A stretch of 32,839 nucleotides of DNA from a bacterium BMS3Abin03 (GTDB taxonomy: Bacteria; Bacteroidota; Ignavibacteria; Ignavibacteriales; Ignavibacteriaceae). The stretch is taken from the NCBI GenBank assembly GCA_002898075.1, contig BDSV01000079.1, positions 1 to 32,839 of the forward strand, in the 5' to 3' direction. Numbering within the stretch: position 1 is the stretch's first letter; the number at the start of each line of letters is the position of its first letter. This document shows positions 31,690 through 32,839 of this stretch, in pieces. A program made the position numbers and the translations under genes. The notes under the pieces were generated by a model that saw nothing but the letters and a program-made list of their open reading frames with translations, had not been told where the DNA came from and ran no database searches.

Positions 31690-32811
31690 ATGAAAGTAAA
31701 TAACCCATTTATTTTAACCGGCTACGTTTCCTCTGAATACTTTTGCGACAGGAGAGAAGAAACCCGGAAGATACTTTCCGCTGTTGAAAACAACAGGAAT
31801 TTAACTTTGTTTTCAATACGCAGGATTGGAAAAACCGGACTTATCGAGCATGCCTTTCACAATTTACAAAGACAGAAAAAATACAATCTGATCTATCTTG
31901 ATATTTTACCAACATCTGATTTGAAAGATTTCATCAATGTCTTTGCTAAAGCCGTAATTAGCGGACTTGAAACAAAGCCCGAACAGTTTTTTAATAAAAT
32001 CGGTGAGTTATTTTCTTCAATTCGTCCAACTGTTTCCTTCGATCCTATAACAGGAATACCCAATATTCAATTTAATCTGGAAACCGATAAAGAAGTTTCT
32101 CAAACACTCGAAAAAATCTTTAAATATATTAAGAAGCAAAAGAAACGAATTGTAATTGCGATTGATGAGTTTCAGCAGATTGTAAACTATCCCGAAAAGA
32201 ATGTAGAAGCAACTCTCAGGGCTAATGTTCAAAGTACGAATAATGCCACGTTTATTTTTTCCGGTAGCCATAAACACATTTTGTTGTCGATGTTCGGTAA
32301 GTATGGAAGACCATTTTATCAAAGTACAGAGCTTCTCCATCTGGAAAAAATAGAATATGAACGCTATAAGAAATTCATCGGATCGAAATTCGAAAAAGGT
32401 AAAAAACGGATAAAGGATGAACATATAGATAGGATCCTAAAAATCACACGAAATCATACCTACTACGTTCAATTTTTTTGTAACCGGCTGTACGGGCTTC
32501 CGTTTAAGTCAATCACCGATGAGATAATAGGCAAAACACTTCTTGATATACTTCAAGAAAACGTATCGGTTTATATCAATTATCGAAACCTGTTGACAAG
32601 CTTCCAATGGAACTTACTCGAAGCTATTGCAAAGGAAGGCAGCGCAAAAAAACTTTTATCAAAAGAATTTATTAAAACTCATAGTCTTACCGCTGCAAGC
32701 TCCGTCCAAACCGCATTAGCAGCATTGCTGAATAAAGAAATGATTTATAAGGAAGATAATTATTACTTTATTTACGACGTGTTTTTTGAGAGATGGCTTG
32801 AAAGAATATAA
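31690..32811 (+). CDS. Archaeal-type AAA ATPase (ATP-binding protein of the Arch_ATPase type)
   Basis: 373 aa. An N-terminal NPFILTGYVSSEYFCDRREE lead resembles the start of these P-loop ATPases. The P-loop is SIRRIGKTGLI (42-52; the usual form is G-x-RR-x-GKT, so the first Gly is Ser here), Walker B is IVIAIDEFQQI (154-164), and the sensor-1 region is FIFSGSHKHIL (188-198). Residues about 275-373 look like a winged-helix C-terminal domain ending in a VFFERWLERI motif typical of the family. Such proteins are common in archaea and in Bacteroidota/Chlorobi genomes, often in many copies; their roles are mostly unknown, and some resemble STAND-type switches. The start at 31690 follows the promoter and TTACGTAA repeats with only a weak ribosome site. 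Confidence 0.85.
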   Translation: MKVNNPFILTGYVSSEYFCDRREETRKILSAVENNRNLTLFSIRRIGKTGLIEHAFHNLQRQKKYNLIYLDILPTSDLKDFINVFAKAVISGLETKPEQFFNKIGELFSSIRPTVSFDPITGIPNIQFNLETDKEVSQTLEKIFKYIKKQKKRIVIAIDEFQQIVNYPEKNVEATLRANVQSTNNATFIFSGSHKHILLSMFGKYGRPFYQSTELLHLEKIEYERYKKFIGSKFEKGKKRIKDEHIDRILKITRNHTYYVQFFCNRLYGLPFKSITDEIIGKTLLDILQENVSVYINYRNLLTSFQWNLLEAIAKEGSAKKLLSKEFIKTHSLTAASSVQTALAALLNKEMIYKEDNYYFIYDVFFERWLERI

Positions 32812-32839
32812 TGGACAAAATGTGTGTCTATTTATCTAA
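32811..32839 (+). CDS. Possible start of a following gene, cut by the window end
   Basis: An ATG overlaps the last base of the ATPase stop (TAATG), and the frame stays open for nine codons to the window end. There is too little to judge whether it is coding. Confidence 0.15.

Noticed and set aside
1-32839. CRISPR array, insertion sequence, toxin-antitoxin pair or sigma54 promoter
   Set aside because: No regularly spaced repeats, transposase motifs or small toxin-antitoxin gene pair were seen, and no GG-N10-GC site with convincing flanks was found by eye; a computed scan would be more reliable for the last.

Overview
The window is a low-GC bacterial chromosome segment with 20 confident protein genes and one tRNA gene. 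The gene families suggest a member of the Bacteroidota/Chlorobi/Ignavibacteria (FCB) side of the tree. The evidence is large hybrid kinases with GAF and several receiver domains, a glycine-tailed RRM protein, a BtpA-family protein, and one promoter (31446-31478, minus strand) that fits the TAnnTTTG -7 element of that group. The placement is an inference from content only. No insertion sequence, phage gene or CRISPR array was seen.

Region 1 (133-8430, plus strand) is the core of a type IV pilus / type II secretion-like machine. It holds a GspF/PilC platform protein, a GspE/PilB assembly ATPase, a PilT-like ATPase with an altered Asp box, an apparent PilM-PilN fusion, an apparent PilO-PilP fusion, and a short secretin. 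Most junctions are ATGA overlaps or short gaps. No pilin or prepilin peptidase is in the window.

Region 2 (8433-13028, plus) begins 2 bp after the secretin stop. It encodes a stand-alone receiver, a membrane hybrid histidine kinase with three receivers, and a receiver joined to a kinase-like phospho-acceptor helix that has no ATPase domain. The tight packing suggests that a phosphorelay is co-expressed with the machine.

Region 3 (13025-16398, minus) is a convergent two-gene unit: a sigma54 activator of the NtrC type and a soluble PAS-GAF hybrid kinase. tRNA-Lys(TTT) follows at 16474-16545 on the plus strand, with its own promoter and terminator.

Region 4 (16774-19064) holds a small two-helix membrane protein with four cysteines that overlaps a BtpA-family TIM-barrel gene, and a divergent-facing M20 peptidase of the PepT-like type.

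Region 5 (19291-29927, plus) is a second signalling block. It contains a lone NarL-type receiver, a five-PAS/GAF protein without any kinase domain, a CheR methyltransferase, a membrane hybrid kinase with an MCP-like sensor region, and a receiver-PAS-GAF-PAS-PAS kinase of the NarX (HisKA_3) type. Across regions 2, 3 and 5 there are eleven receiver domains and four complete kinases, but only one DNA-binding output, the NtrC-like protein. The signalling is therefore probably dominated by protein-protein phosphotransfer, or acts on regulators encoded elsewhere.

Region 6 (29928-32839) has an RRM RNA-binding protein, a MerR-derived effector-binding protein that has lost its DNA-binding head but keeps a MerR-like promoter, and an archaeal-type AAA ATPase behind a tandem TTACGTAA element. 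Intergenic stretches at 19065-19290, 19699-19949, 22701-23198 and 30382-30748 carry several strong inverted repeats.
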